From Alkalicoccobacillus murimartini (GTDB lineage Bacteria; Bacillota; Bacilli; Bacillales; Bacillaceae_D): a DNA stretch of 64,000 nucleotides. The stretch lies in NCBI RefSeq assembly GCF_030813245.1, contig NZ_JAUSUA010000005.1, positions 1-64,000 of the forward strand, written 5' to 3'. The translations under genes were made by a program, and so were the position numbers. The notes beneath the pieces are model-generated. The model saw only the letters and a program-made list of their open reading frames with translations, was not told the origin of the DNA and ran no database searches. Below, one piece after another: positions 55,701-63,965 of the stretch; positions within the stretch are counted from its first letter, which is position 1, and each line of letters opens with the position of its first letter.

Positions 55701-55802
55701 ATCTCCACCCCAGCCTTCTCGACTTTCGTTCCACATGTGTGCAACTTTCTCTGCAAACGTTTCTTTATATTCAATAATTTCATATGTAATCACGCTGAAC
55801 AT
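52740..55802 (-). CDS. GNAT acetyltransferase fused to large beta-rich protein
   Basis: A protein of 1020 residues. The first ~150 are a GNAT domain: NVHPNHHGKGIGKKLVLEAL is the acetyl-CoA loop and NTKAVPLYKRCGFFWEERDD the following helix. About 850 residues follow with beta-sandwich features (YYVRVKNQLEEKQTVHL, LEVTNTGSSALTDLYVG), resembling sugar-mutarotase or glycosidase-like modules. No clear active site can be named. No signal peptide, so it is cytosolic. The start is uncertain: ATG 55802 has a very close AGAGGGG site, and GTG 55793 is an alternative. Confidence 0.7.
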   Translation of the reverse strand: MFSVITYEIIEYKETFAEKVAHMWNESREGWGGDQEVETEEERRQAEATNGNILTLLAYDGEDVIGYCGFSEFKGDEGALYIPLLNVHPNHHGKGIGKKLVLEALKRTTELGWPRLDLYTWPGNTKAVPLYKRCGFFWEERDDRVHLLNFIPKIITHPVLSQYIDDSNWYDSLKREISIKPDGDKENGFTYYSYHFETEKGVVHARIEQSGRGISSFSTEQYEVEWTLPSQQLLLSGQYEGHVHIRNKQTAALKVNGKLVDHPYIEGSLVMNEKVKDTLNVKVPFTVVKAPDFEQSKWKTHPRLCIEMEIDGEEFELELGTVIQKPVKLEPFLMNTKNVKTGQRSEYYVRVKNQLEEKQTVHLKICGVETPYIVELSPAEKQVITVPFTVQSAGVMNIEIEVHATLDWLHSTYEEQVAVAVPSRNVSFVMETPIYLYVYHGSKLMRCSKEDHQTILMDAFTGERIPLVFLHPLLGKPYSHYLAKQTWTSYTFEQDTQGVSLKLSYGLEQPQCTINHMFTWTHDGQLASALEVTNTGSSALTDLYVGQLFYLDEERVILPLEESLLEADESVSLDLLPLDQISEPWLFIEGRSHTFALQWPEGATLYTPSWQALIEQQTEVIQPGASHLFEPLRIDIDVYANWQTFQQDMKPQALRKIIHLAFSKQHGFYVPGEELELELSQQSKQVTSGKVKMTDADDEQLKLEGVSNQRISQTLSLDAITSVDASILTGASKTSYSAKAIPIQETAVEQQITQEQGHDVWTVDNGVLTFKVAPGYFPSMYSLTTKKKEWLDHVFPTPGPKSWWNPWGGGIHIIPSEMNLYTLLKQTSTATFCARFDQWGHKWEGIQLDVDFTDHVEWKGMKLRQYFLTLPGSPIVATYYEVWHLDQLLVADVFRSVCFLNKEAGLLTYYPHDANDQWKLSGQEGTELSGSQLSSIIRVWDEKESEGLVIVPTDLYLDATVYSNAEAWTWSSNQTYTATPQTKYVRSHTTFFCVTDKHQSTSGWEWLKHLRFKEVDHESH

Positions 55803-55890
55803 CTTCCCCTCTCTATAAAACACAATCTCTTATAATTGTATGAATATTCCTTCCATTTGTAAATAAAAAGAAACAGTTTTCATATCTAAC

Positions 55891-55924
55891 AAAAAAAGCC
55901 TTCCTCTAAAGAGGAAAGGCTTCT
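55891..55924 (-). terminator. Catalase terminator
   Basis: AAGCCTTCCTC and GAGGAAAGGCTT pair; on the minus strand the T-run follows. Confidence 0.8.
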
Positions 55925-55936
55925 AAATGAACAAAC

Positions 55937-57400
55937 TTACATCTGTTCAAGTTTTTCAAGATACGGAGACAAATCTACGCCCATTTCTTTTGCTAGTCGT
56001 TTACCAAGATCAGCATCTGCACGATAAAAATTACATAGTAGCAACAGAACGGTTCTCTGTTCAACGTCCTGCCAGTCAGCTACTAGATTCTTCACAAGAG
56101 AATCCTGCATCTCTTTGCTATGGCGGCGCCAAACCTGGCCGGCTTGACCGAAATGATTTTTCTTTTCAATCGCTTGACGTCCACGAGTTTCACCTTCATT
56201 AGGTGCTTTATAATCTACGTGAAGTTCATCCTCTTTTGGTTCTGTTTCGTAGCGATTTGGTTCATAATTCACTGAGCTAGTTTGCTGCTTAAATGGCATC
56301 GCACCATCTCTTTGATAATTATTTACCTGAGCAAATGGACAGTTAACTGGAAGCTGCAAGTAGTTAGCACCAATCCGGTAACGCTGAGTATCAGAATATG
56401 AAAACAGACGACCTTGAAGTAATTTATCCTCAGATGGTTCGATACCAGGAATAACCACACCAGGATTAAATCCAACTTGCTCTGTTTCAGAGAACACATT
56501 CTCAGGGTTACGATTTAATGTCATTGTACCAACATGATGATAAGGAAAGTCTTCCTCAAACCAATCCTTTGTCGCATCAAGCGGATCAAAGTCATAGTTA
56601 TCCATATCAGCTGGATCTAGGATTTGAACATAAAAATCCCATTCCGGATAATCTCCTTTTTCAATAGATTCATAGAGATCAACCGATGCGTGATTAAAGT
56701 CCTGTCCTTGAACCTCCGTTGCTTCTTCAGCCGATAGATTTCGTTGTCCCATTTTAGGAACCCAACGGAACTTCACATAGACGGTGTTGCCATAGGCATT
56801 AATCCATTTGAAGGCATGTACACTAGAACCGCGCATTTCACGATAGTTAGCCGGAATTCCTTCATCTGTAAACAAATGCATCATCATATTCGTCGATTCT
56901 GGTGAAAGGGACATAAAATCCCAATAACGATTCGGATCTTGTACATTTGTACGTGGGTCTGGTTTTAGAGAGTGGACCATATCAGGGAATTTAATCGAGT
57001 CACGAATGAAAAAGACAGGAAGGTTATTCCCTACAAAATCCCAGTTACCTTCTTCTGTATAAAATTTAACAGAGAATCCCCGCGGATCACGAAGGGTTTC
57101 AGGTGAATGTTGTCCGTGTATAACCGTTGAAAATCGCACAAAAACCGGAGTCTCTGTTCCCTCATCCTGCAAAAAACCTGCTTTTGTATATCGTTTCATA
57201 CTGTTAGAAAGCTTAAAAACTCCGTGCGCCCCTGCGCCACGTGCATGCACAACACGTTCAGGTATACGTTCACGATCAAAATGAGCTAGCTTTTCAATCA
57301 GTTGATAGTCTTCAAGTAAAGTGGGTCCACGTTGTCCCGCCGTTCGGGAATTCTGATTATCATATATCGGTTGACCTTGGTTTGTCGTAAGCTTTTTCAT
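55937..57400 (-). CDS. katA: Monofunctional heme catalase
   Basis: A 487-residue clade-3 catalase. FDRERIPERVVHARGAGAHG contains the active-site His, RDPRGFSVKFYTEEGNWDFV follows with the catalytic Asn nearby, and the proximal heme ligand lies in RLFSYSDTQRYRIG (R-x3-Y). Full length. GAGAGGGGAATACC precedes the ATG. Two Fur/PerR-type palindromes stand about 45-70 bases upstream, so peroxide or iron control is expected. Confidence 0.95.
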   Translation of the reverse strand: MKKLTTNQGQPIYDNQNSRTAGQRGPTLLEDYQLIEKLAHFDRERIPERVVHARGAGAHGVFKLSNSMKRYTKAGFLQDEGTETPVFVRFSTVIHGQHSPETLRDPRGFSVKFYTEEGNWDFVGNNLPVFFIRDSIKFPDMVHSLKPDPRTNVQDPNRYWDFMSLSPESTNMMMHLFTDEGIPANYREMRGSSVHAFKWINAYGNTVYVKFRWVPKMGQRNLSAEEATEVQGQDFNHASVDLYESIEKGDYPEWDFYVQILDPADMDNYDFDPLDATKDWFEEDFPYHHVGTMTLNRNPENVFSETEQVGFNPGVVIPGIEPSEDKLLQGRLFSYSDTQRYRIGANYLQLPVNCPFAQVNNYQRDGAMPFKQQTSSVNYEPNRYETEPKEDELHVDYKAPNEGETRGRQAIEKKNHFGQAGQVWRRHSKEMQDSLVKNLVADWQDVEQRTVLLLLCNFYRADADLGKRLAKEMGVDLSPYLEKLEQM

Positions 57401-57440
57401 CGGTATTCCCCTCTCTAATAAAAAGTATAAAAAATCAATC

Positions 57441-57470
57441 GATAATAATTATCTCATAATAATCATTATC
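57441..57470 (-). promoter_or_regulatory. Two Fur/PerR-type palindromes before katA
   Basis: 57441-57453 reads GATAATAATTATC, a perfect 6-1-6 palindrome; 57458-57470 reads AATAATCATTATC, the same with one change. They are 17 bases apart, so a repressor pair could bind side by side. The core GATAATNATTATC is closer to the Fur than to the PerR consensus (which has TATAATNATTATA). Confidence 0.75.
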
Positions 57471-57529
57471 GTTAACTACTTTCATTTTATCCATTCTTTC
57501 TTAGACTGTCAATCACTAGTGATTGCTTT

Positions 57530-58831
57530 CTAGAAGAATTGTTGAAAGGTATTCCCTCTGCTAATTGGATACGTTTCTTCGCCCGTCACTTGATTAATAA
57601 TACGTTGATTCCGCTGTACGGCTAATTGCAAATTCGTTGCACTTGTTGCATGTGCGTGAACCACATTTGTTAAAGCAAATAGATTTGCTTCTCTCGGTTC
57701 TTTAAATTGGACACGTCCATCAAGCTCTACTGCAAACTCAGTATCACTCTCCCAAATGATGTCCTCTTTCATTTTGTGAAACCATTTTGGTACATTTGGT
57801 TCGTATCCCGTCGCCATCACAATCTTCTCAGAATGATGCGTAAAGCTTGATTCAGTCTGCGACTGGGTGAATGATAGCTCATAGGTTGTCGCGTCAAATC
57901 TCTTAATGTCATCTAGCTCAGACATGGCTTGAATACGCGCAGGTGAGTGCCCAAGACCAATAGAACGATGATAAAGTAGATCATATATATTTTTCAGCGT
58001 CTTCACCTGTACCCCATTTCGTATCCCGCCTAACATCGGAAGTGCTTCTTTTCTCTTAGAAAAGGGAAGCTCATGGAAGTACTCAACATATTCAGGTGAA
58101 AACATCTCCAAACCAAGTTTGCCTTCTTCCATTTGAAAAAAACCAGCCGAACGAGTAAACCAACTAAGCTCATAGCCAAATTGATCCTGATCCTCTAACA
58201 ATTCATAAAAAATCTCAGCTGCACTTTGTCCAGAACCGACAATTGTAATTGATTTGGAGCGTTTTAACTCTTCACTATTCTGCAGATATTCACTTGAATG
58301 AACTAAGTCTTCACCTGATACCGTATCCTTCAGAGAGCCTGGAATGAGAGGAACACTTCCAGTTCCCATCACAATGTGCTTACAGGTAACAGCAAACTTC
58401 GTCTCATTTTGATTATTTGTACAGGTAACCAGATAATGCTTTTTTGTTTCATCATATTCCACATCATCGACTCGCACACCAAATTGGCAGCTAGTAAGTT
58501 TAGCAGCCGCCCACTGCAAATACGCATTATATTCCTTTCTAGGAATATCAAAACGCTTAAAAAAATAAAACGCATATAAACGCTCTTGTTCATGCAAATA
58601 ATTCAAAAATGTGAAAGAGCTTTTGGGATTAGCAAATGTCACTAAATCAGCCAAAAAAGGCACCTGTAAGTCCGTTTGATCAATCAGCATGCCTGGATGC
58701 CATCGAAGGCTAGTCTGCTGATCAAAAAAACGACAGGTTAAATTCGTACCTTCTTCGAGCAAAGCGGCTAATCCTAGATTAAAAGGGCCGATACCTACTC
58801 CAAGAAGGTCAACATGTTCCTTGATGTGCAC
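57530..58831 (-). CDS. Lysine/ornithine N-monooxygenase (IucD/SidA family)
   Basis: A 433-residue FAD- and NADPH-dependent hydroxylase of the siderophore type. FAD motif GVGIGPFNLGLAALLEE, SLRWHPGMLIDQTDLQVPFL, NADPH motif ITIVGSGQSAAEIFYELL and ATGYEPNVPKW are hallmarks. No siderophore synthetase or transporter follows in the window. It starts with GTG behind AGGAGGAACC, 11 bases after the aldehyde dehydrogenase gene. It may feed a siderophore cluster elsewhere. Confidence 0.85.
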   Translation of the reverse strand: MHIKEHVDLLGVGIGPFNLGLAALLEEGTNLTCRFFDQQTSLRWHPGMLIDQTDLQVPFLADLVTFANPKSSFTFLNYLHEQERLYAFYFFKRFDIPRKEYNAYLQWAAAKLTSCQFGVRVDDVEYDETKKHYLVTCTNNQNETKFAVTCKHIVMGTGSVPLIPGSLKDTVSGEDLVHSSEYLQNSEELKRSKSITIVGSGQSAAEIFYELLEDQDQFGYELSWFTRSAGFFQMEEGKLGLEMFSPEYVEYFHELPFSKRKEALPMLGGIRNGVQVKTLKNIYDLLYHRSIGLGHSPARIQAMSELDDIKRFDATTYELSFTQSQTESSFTHHSEKIVMATGYEPNVPKWFHKMKEDIIWESDTEFAVELDGRVQFKEPREANLFALTNVVHAHATSATNLQLAVQRNQRIINQVTGEETYPISRGNTFQQFF

Positions 58832-58842
58832 AGTGGTTCCTC

Positions 58843-60204
58843 CTATTTCATCAACTTACGTACTAGTTTGTGAGTGATTGGGCCCTGCTTATAACGTACA
58901 GGCAGGTCAAATGCGGTTGATTGCTTAACCATGCCTTTTTTGTGAGAGAACGTAAGGAAGCTATCATATCCATGATACGCTCCAATACCGCTTGTCCCTG
59001 CGCCACCAAATGGAAGATACGGATTTGCCACGTGCATGATCGTATCATTTACACACCCACCACCAAAGGAGAGTTCTTCAACAAATTGCGCCTCCACCTC
59101 TTTGCTTTCAGTAAACACATACAACGCAAGTGGGTTTGGACGATCTCGAATCAATGATTGTGCTTCAGAAGTAGAAGAATACGTAAGAATCGGTAGGATT
59201 GGACCAAAAATTTCATCCTGCATAATTGGTGAGTCCCACTCCACATCATCTAATACTGTTGGGGAAAGAGCTAAGTCATCCCGTTTGTATTGACCACCAA
59301 CCAATACTCTACCGTCCTCAAGAAACTTAACTAATCTGTCGAAATGTCTATCACTGACGATTCGTGGGTATTGACCTTTTTTCCAGGGTTTCTTATATAA
59401 ATCATTTGTATGCTTCTCAAGTTTCTTCAGAAATTCATCTTTAACCTGCTCATCCACTAACACATAATCAGGTGCTATACAGGTTTGACCGGCATTAAGA
59501 AATTTCCCCCACGCAATACGCTTAGCCGCAAGATCAAGCTTTGCATCATGATGAACGATTGCTGGGCTTTTCCCACCTAATTCAAGCGTATGCGGAGTTA
59601 GGTGCTTTGCCGCTGCTTCCATGACTACTTTACCGACACCTACACTACCTGTGAAAAAGATATAATCAAATGGTTCATTTAGAAGCTCCGTACTAGTCTC
59701 CACTGCACCTTCGACGACCGCAATATAGTCATCAGAAAAAGTATCTCCTAATAATTCAGCAATGACAGCTGATGTATGTGGTGTCAGCTCAGATGGCTTC
59801 ACAACCGCACAATTCCCTGCTGCCATAGCACCCACTAGTGGCGCCATGGCTAATTGAAATGGGTAATTCCATGGTGCAATGATTAAAACTGACCCACGCG
59901 GCTCATGGATAACATAACTTTTAGCCCCTGTATGAGAAGCGGGTGACTTAACTTTTTGAGGACTCATCCACTCTTTTAAGGATGCTTCAAAATGAGTGAT
60001 TTCAGCATATAAAAAGCCAATTTCAGTTGTAAAGGCTTCTTCTTTGGACTTATTCAAATCTAATTTTAAAGCGTGCAAAATCCTATTTTCGTTTTGTTTG
60101 ATTACTTTTCTCAGTTTATCCAACTGGTTAAGTCGGAACTCTAACGATCGGGTGATCCCGCTATAAAAATATTGTTTTTGAGCCGTGCGTAATGTTTGAT
60201 ACAT
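58843..60204 (-). CDS. Aldehyde dehydrogenase, YwdH-like
   Basis: A 453-residue class-3-type NAD(P)-aldehyde dehydrogenase. IIAPWNYPFQLAMAPLVGAM, FFTGSVGVGKVVMEAAAKHL, LELGGKSPAIV (catalytic Glu) and GQTCIAPDYVLV (catalytic Cys) are present. The C-terminus is hydrophilic with no membrane tail. Likely oxidises medium-chain or aromatic aldehydes. AAAGGAGGACTAAG precedes the ATG. Confidence 0.9.
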   Translation of the reverse strand: MYQTLRTAQKQYFYSGITRSLEFRLNQLDKLRKVIKQNENRILHALKLDLNKSKEEAFTTEIGFLYAEITHFEASLKEWMSPQKVKSPASHTGAKSYVIHEPRGSVLIIAPWNYPFQLAMAPLVGAMAAGNCAVVKPSELTPHTSAVIAELLGDTFSDDYIAVVEGAVETSTELLNEPFDYIFFTGSVGVGKVVMEAAAKHLTPHTLELGGKSPAIVHHDAKLDLAAKRIAWGKFLNAGQTCIAPDYVLVDEQVKDEFLKKLEKHTNDLYKKPWKKGQYPRIVSDRHFDRLVKFLEDGRVLVGGQYKRDDLALSPTVLDDVEWDSPIMQDEIFGPILPILTYSSTSEAQSLIRDRPNPLALYVFTESKEVEAQFVEELSFGGGCVNDTIMHVANPYLPFGGAGTSGIGAYHGYDSFLTFSHKKGMVKQSTAFDLPVRYKQGPITHKLVRKLMK

Positions 60205-60216
60205 CTTAGTCCTCCT

Positions 60217-60855
60217 TTATTTTCTACCGTAATCAGCTTTAATTTCTCCCCAATGCTTCGTTTCCCATTTCAGAATGGGATTTGAATACGTATTCGTCTG
60301 CAACCATTTCTCCGCACGATCCATTAATAACCACATTTCTTCTGTTTTAAGCGAGCGTTCTAAACTTGAGTTGGCCTTTTTGTCCTTGACCCACTTTAAC
60401 GCTGTTCGTGAATCTGAATAGACAGGTGTGGTTGTGTCATTTCGTTCTTTTAGATAAGCAAGAGCATGGACAATAGCGAGGAATTCCCCCATATTATTTG
60501 TGCCAATATGTATTTCTCCATGTGAGAATAGAATTTCTCCTGTTTTTGTATCTACACCTTTATACTCCACTATACCCGGATTTCCACGTGATCCAACATC
60601 AACAGAGACACTTTCCCAAATAATTTGATCCTGGCTTATTACTTTATCTGTTTTAGGCTTTGAACTTCCTGATTTTTTAGGACTTGTCTTTGATCCTGGC
60701 TTTGAGTGAAAAGCCTGTTCTGCCTCGGTTTTTGTCGGAAACGATTTAAATCTTGCACCAGGAAACCCTTTTACTTGTGCTTCACATTCTGCCCAGCTTG
60801 TATAAATGCCAGGTTGAATCCCTTTCCAAACGACATAAAATTTACTCTTTGCCAA
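60217..60855 (-). CDS. RNase HI with viroplasmin-like N-terminal domain
   Basis: A 212-residue protein. Residues 1-45 (KFYVVWKGIQPGIYTSWAEC) are the caulimovirus VI-type RNA/DNA hybrid-binding domain. Residues 75-212 are RNase H: VSVDVGSRGNPG, NNMGEFLAIVHAL and YSDSRTALKWV carry the catalytic Asp, Glu, Asp. TTG 60855 with AAGGTGG 6 bases upstream is the probable start. Removes RNA from hybrids. Confidence 0.85.
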   Translation of the reverse strand: MAKSKFYVVWKGIQPGIYTSWAECEAQVKGFPGARFKSFPTKTEAEQAFHSKPGSKTSPKKSGSSKPKTDKVISQDQIIWESVSVDVGSRGNPGIVEYKGVDTKTGEILFSHGEIHIGTNNMGEFLAIVHALAYLKERNDTTTPVYSDSRTALKWVKDKKANSSLERSLKTEEMWLLMDRAEKWLQTNTYSNPILKWETKHWGEIKADYGRK

Positions 60856-60939
60856 AAAATCCACCTTCTTTGTATGAAATGACGGCTATAAACCGATACT
60901 ATTACCTACGTACTTTTACTTTTTGAGGAGGCTACCTTC

Positions 60940-61098
60940 ATGACCAAACGCAACAAACAAAAAAATAAAGCGTTAACGAATAATCAGACCCCCACTGAAA
61001 CATTGTTTAATGAAGAAGTGTCTAGCGAAATGATAGACAATGGCGAGAACAAAGCAAATCACAAACAATCAAAGAACCAAAAATCTTCCGGCGAATAA
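60940..61098 (+). CDS. Small hydrophilic protein, spore-protein-like composition
   Basis: A 52-residue protein rich in Lys, Asn, Gln and Glu (MTKRNKQKNKALTNNQTPTE, NHKQSKNQKSSGE). GAGGAGG stands 9 bases before the ATG. Composition and size resemble minor spore proteins, but no SASP signature is seen. A hairpin follows immediately. Confidence 0.6.
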   Translation: MTKRNKQKNKALTNNQTPTETLFNEEVSSEMIDNGENKANHKQSKNQKSSGE

Positions 61099-61116
61099 GA
61101 TTCGCCCGATCTTTTT
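61088..61116 (+). terminator. Terminator after the small hydrophilic gene
   Basis: GGCGAAT and ATTCGCC pair across AAG, followed by CGATCTTTTT; the left arm includes the stop codon. Confidence 0.7.
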
Positions 61117-61145
61117 CTATGAAACCTTGAAAGGAGATGTACAAA

Positions 61146-61397
61146 GTGGATGTTCTCATGAATCGTAAAGAAGAGAAAAGACAAGCTGGAGAATTACTAT
61201 TTTCAAAAAGCAAAAAGCTTTTTGCATTAATTGAGGATCTTGATGAACGCTATCCCTATCTACTACTCTGTTTAACAAACTTAGAAATCGTGCAATATTA
61301 CGATGATTTGCCAACCAATGAGGAGATCAGCATCGATATTGAGGATGAGATAGAAAGTGTTCATCATCACAAATATTCTAAAATCACCATTGCATAA
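61146..61397 (+). CDS. Hypothetical small acidic protein
   Basis: An 83-residue cytosolic protein: KEEKRQAGELLFSKSKKLFA then DERYPYLLLCLTNLEIVQY and an acidic C-terminus (EEISIDIEDEIE). GTG 61146 is chosen with AAAGGAGATG upstream; ATG 61158 is an alternative. No family recognised. Confidence 0.55.
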   Translation: MDVLMNRKEEKRQAGELLFSKSKKLFALIEDLDERYPYLLLCLTNLEIVQYYDDLPTNEEISIDIEDEIESVHHHKYSKITIA

Positions 61398-61423
61398 CGG
61401 TCAATATCTCTCCTAATAACATT

Positions 61424-61460
61424 AAAGGATGGTCCGAAAACTGACCGGACCATCCTTTGA
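61424..61460. terminator. Bidirectional terminator
   Basis: AAGGATGGTCCG and CGGACCATCCTTT form a perfect 12-bp stem between convergent genes. Confidence 0.83.
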
Positions 61461-61475
61461 ATTATTTATTGATGT

Positions 61476-61808
61476 TTATTGAGATTGCTCCTGCTCTGCT
61501 TCAAGCTCTTGTTCTTCATACCAATCATCCAACACTTTCGCATCCAAAATGCGTGATTGAATATACGCTTTTTGTTTTTCAGTGAAAGCCTTCACCCAAT
61601 CGTACTCAAAGTCTTCTGCAACTTGAACAAGTGTTAAAAGCTCCTGCCATGCCACATAGCGCTTATACCAAAAGAACTGTGGCTGTTCCGTCATATAAGG
61701 GTAAAGGTCATCAAACTCCGTATGCTTGCAATCAATCGTGCGCTCAAATTGGATTTTGGAATTAACCAGCTTCTCTTCGAAGTACACTTGCATGTTGTTG
61801 ATTTCCAT
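61476..61808 (-). CDS. Hypothetical cytosolic protein
   Basis: A 110-residue protein with aromatic-rich middle (YPYMTEQPQFFWYKRYVAWQ) and an acidic C-terminal helix (DWYEEQELEAEQEQSQ). ATG 61808 has AGGAGGGG 6 bases upstream; an ATG 12 codons earlier has none. Function unknown. Confidence 0.6.
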   Translation of the reverse strand: MEINNMQVYFEEKLVNSKIQFERTIDCKHTEFDDLYPYMTEQPQFFWYKRYVAWQELLTLVQVAEDFEYDWVKAFTEKQKAYIQSRILDAKVLDDWYEEQELEAEQEQSQ

Positions 61809-61930
61809 TCTTGTCCCCTCCTGATGATGCTTATACTTGGTCAAACCAAGCTACATCTTTTCACTATTATATCACGATTAGGCAATAAGCTTAAATATCC
61901 TGTTTAACGAAATCATAAATTTTCACAGTA

Positions 61931-62326
61931 TTATAGAAACTGAGCTCTTTCCTCTGCAGTTGGCAAGCGGCAGGCACTTGCTTTGCCAAAGAATCGATAC
62001 CGGTGTTTGGCAATCAGTTGGTACAGCTTTTCTCTCCATGAACGTGGAATCACATATGCGAGTAATAATACTCTCCACCTCAAAGGAAGTTTCCGAACGA
62101 TTTTTAATACAGCATCTGAGTGTGTATAAGCTTGGTCATTCTCAATCACGATCATAGAATCGACATCCCCGATTGCATACGTTTCCATCAACTTCTGACC
62201 TTTTTCCGATTGAATGGAGCAGAAGTAGTAATATTTATTCTGATCTCGCTTAATAATAAAATCTACGCCTTTGTTACACAAATTACACACTCCATCAAAT
62301 AAAATAATTCCTCGCTGATCCTTCAA
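61931..62326 (-). CDS. DCC-family thiol-disulfide oxidoreductase (DUF393, YuxK-like)
   Basis: A 131-residue protein whose N-terminus, GIILFDGVCNLCNKGVDFII, holds the DxxCxxC motif of the DCC family. RWRVLLLAYVIPRSWREKLY and RHRYRFFGK are also typical. It is thought to have thioredoxin-like activity. TTG 62326 with GGAGGG 8 bases upstream is preferred over a GTG three codons earlier. Confidence 0.8.
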   Translation of the reverse strand: MKDQRGIILFDGVCNLCNKGVDFIIKRDQNKYYYFCSIQSEKGQKLMETYAIGDVDSMIVIENDQAYTHSDAVLKIVRKLPLRWRVLLLAYVIPRSWREKLYQLIAKHRYRFFGKASACRLPTAEERAQFL

Positions 62327-62565
62327 TGAACTCACCCTCCTACTCTTATATTCTTATTAGTTTATTATAACAAAAATGAATCTCCTCCCAAAATCCTATG
62401 ATTATCTAATCAAATGCTTTATCTACCTACACAGTCCTATGAACTTATCCTCAGCTAATCTCACATTCTTACATAGTAGATAAGCGTTCCGACCCTTTTT
62501 TTACAGACTAGAAATTGATAGAATGAAGCCTAATGAGTATTTCTAAGAAAAGTTGGTGAACCTAT

Positions 62566-63573
62566 ATGTTTTCAAATGCAGAGATTGGTATTGATTTAGG
62601 AACTGCAAATATTCTTGTATATAGTAAAGATAAAGGGATTATTCTAAATGAGCCTTCTGTTGTAGCACTAAATACAGAATCGCGTGATGTACTTGCAGTA
62701 GGAACTGAAGCTAAAAATATGGTAGGTAAAACGCCCTCTCATATTGTAGCTGTTAGACCTCTTAGAGACGGGGTTATTGCGGACTTTGATGTAACAAGCA
62801 GTATGTTAAAAGCCATTATGAAAAAAGCGAGCAAGCAACTTGGTCTATCACTACGTAAACCAAATGTTGTTGTCTGTGCGCCATCTGGTTCAACATCTGT
62901 TGAACGCCGCGCAATTCTTGATGCGGTTCGTAGCTGTGGAGCCAAAAATGTTCATGTGATTGAAGAGCCTGTTGCTGCAGCAATTGGAGCAGACCTTCCA
63001 GTGGAAGAGCCGACTGCCAATGTTGTAGTAGATATCGGAGGCGGAACTACAGAAGTAGCCATCATTTCTTTTGGTGGAGTGGTATCTTGTAATTCCGTTC
63101 GTATTGGTGGAGATAAGCTTGATGAAGCCATCATTCAACATGTGCGTAAACATTACAATGTCCTAATTGGTGAGCGCACAGCAGAGTCAATTAAAATGGA
63201 AATAGGCTATGCACCTATTGATCATGAAGTATTAAGTATGGAAGTTAGAGGTCGTGACCTTGTGAATGGTCTTCCTAAAACAGTGGCCCTTCAATCTGAT
63301 GAAATTCGTCACGCCATTAGTGAACATATGCTTCAAATTCTTGAAGCTGTTCGCTCAACATTAGAAGACTGCCCTCCAGAGCTAAGTGGAGATATTGTGG
63401 ATCGTGGTGTATTAATTACAGGCGGTGGTGCACTACTTAATGGTATTCAGGAATGGTTATCACTTGAAATCTCTGTTCCCGTTCACATTGCGCCAAACCC
63501 ACTTGAATCAGTGGCCATTGGTACTGGACGCTCTCTAAAATTTATCGACAAACTTCAAAAAGCAACTGTATAA
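62566..63573 (+). CDS. mreBH: Rod shape-determining protein MreBH
   Basis: A 335-residue actin-like protein that helps guide cell-wall synthesis and autolysins. Phosphate-binding loop [40 protein letters not shown] and [19 protein letters not shown] are actin-fold motifs. Closest to B. subtilis MreBH by the N-terminus ([18 protein letters not shown]), by length (335) and by its isolated position away from mreCD. The binding site is weak (TTGGTGAACC), and in B. subtilis the gene is SigI-controlled; no clear SigI site could be seen here. Confidence 0.9.
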   Translation: MFSNAEIGIDLGTANILVYSKDKGIILNEPSVVALNTESRDVLAVGTEAKNMVGKTPSHIVAVRPLRDGVIADFDVTSSMLKAIMKKASKQLGLSLRKPNVVVCAPSGSTSVERRAILDAVRSCGAKNVHVIEEPVAAAIGADLPVEEPTANVVVDIGGGTTEVAIISFGGVVSCNSVRIGGDKLDEAIIQHVRKHYNVLIGERTAESIKMEIGYAPIDHEVLSMEVRGRDLVNGLPKTVALQSDEIRHAISEHMLQILEAVRSTLEDCPPELSGDIVDRGVLITGGGALLNGIQEWLSLEISVPVHIAPNPLESVAIGTGRSLKFIDKLQKATV

Positions 63574-63579
63574 GGTTAT

Positions 63580-63609
63580 AACCACCGCGTCATTGCGGTG
63601 GTTTTTTTA
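63580..63609. terminator. Terminator after mreBH
   Basis: AACCACCGC and GCGGTGGTT pair across GTCATT, followed by a T-run. Confidence 0.85.
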
Positions 63610-63843
63610 ATGACTTCTTTTTCTATTTTGATAAGCTTCAATGGTATCCATTTCTTCATTTAACTGAATCTCCATTTCCACTAAATCTTGAGTCACTACG
63701 ATCGGATCATTTTCAGACCATCGAACGAAATACACAAAGTAGTATCCATTTATTTTACAAAAAATAACTGGAGATTCAGAAAACCGATCATAGATTGCTT
63801 TCATCTTTCCTTTTTTCTGATAGGAATAGGAAATAAGTTTCAT
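63607..63843 (-). CDS. Hypothetical small protein
   Basis: A 78-residue protein: MKLISYSYQKKGKMKAIYDR, a beta segment (VIFCKINGYYFVYFVRW) and an acidic helix. ATG 63843 has GGAGG 7 bases upstream. No family recognised. Confidence 0.5.
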   Translation of the reverse strand: MKLISYSYQKKGKMKAIYDRFSESPVIFCKINGYYFVYFVRWSENDPIVVTQDLVEMEIQLNEEMDTIEAYQNRKRSH

Positions 63844-63930
63844 AATCATTCCTCCACTTGTTTTTCCTTTCCCTAAATATTCGCTAATGTAACCTAAATT
63901 ACAGCAAAATCTATTTCCCGGGCAACAATA

Positions 63931-63965
63931 AAAAACAGGAGCATCTGGTCGATGCTTCCTGTTAT
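63931..63965 (-). terminator. Terminator of a leftward gene beyond the right edge
   Basis: AACAGGAGCATC and GATGCTTCCTGTT pair; on the minus strand TTTTTTATTG follows, so it likely ends a gene that lies outside the window. Confidence 0.65.

Noticed and set aside
62460-62565. SigI promoter before mreBH
   Set aside because: CCGACCC at about 62489 is only a partial resemblance and no matching -10 was found.
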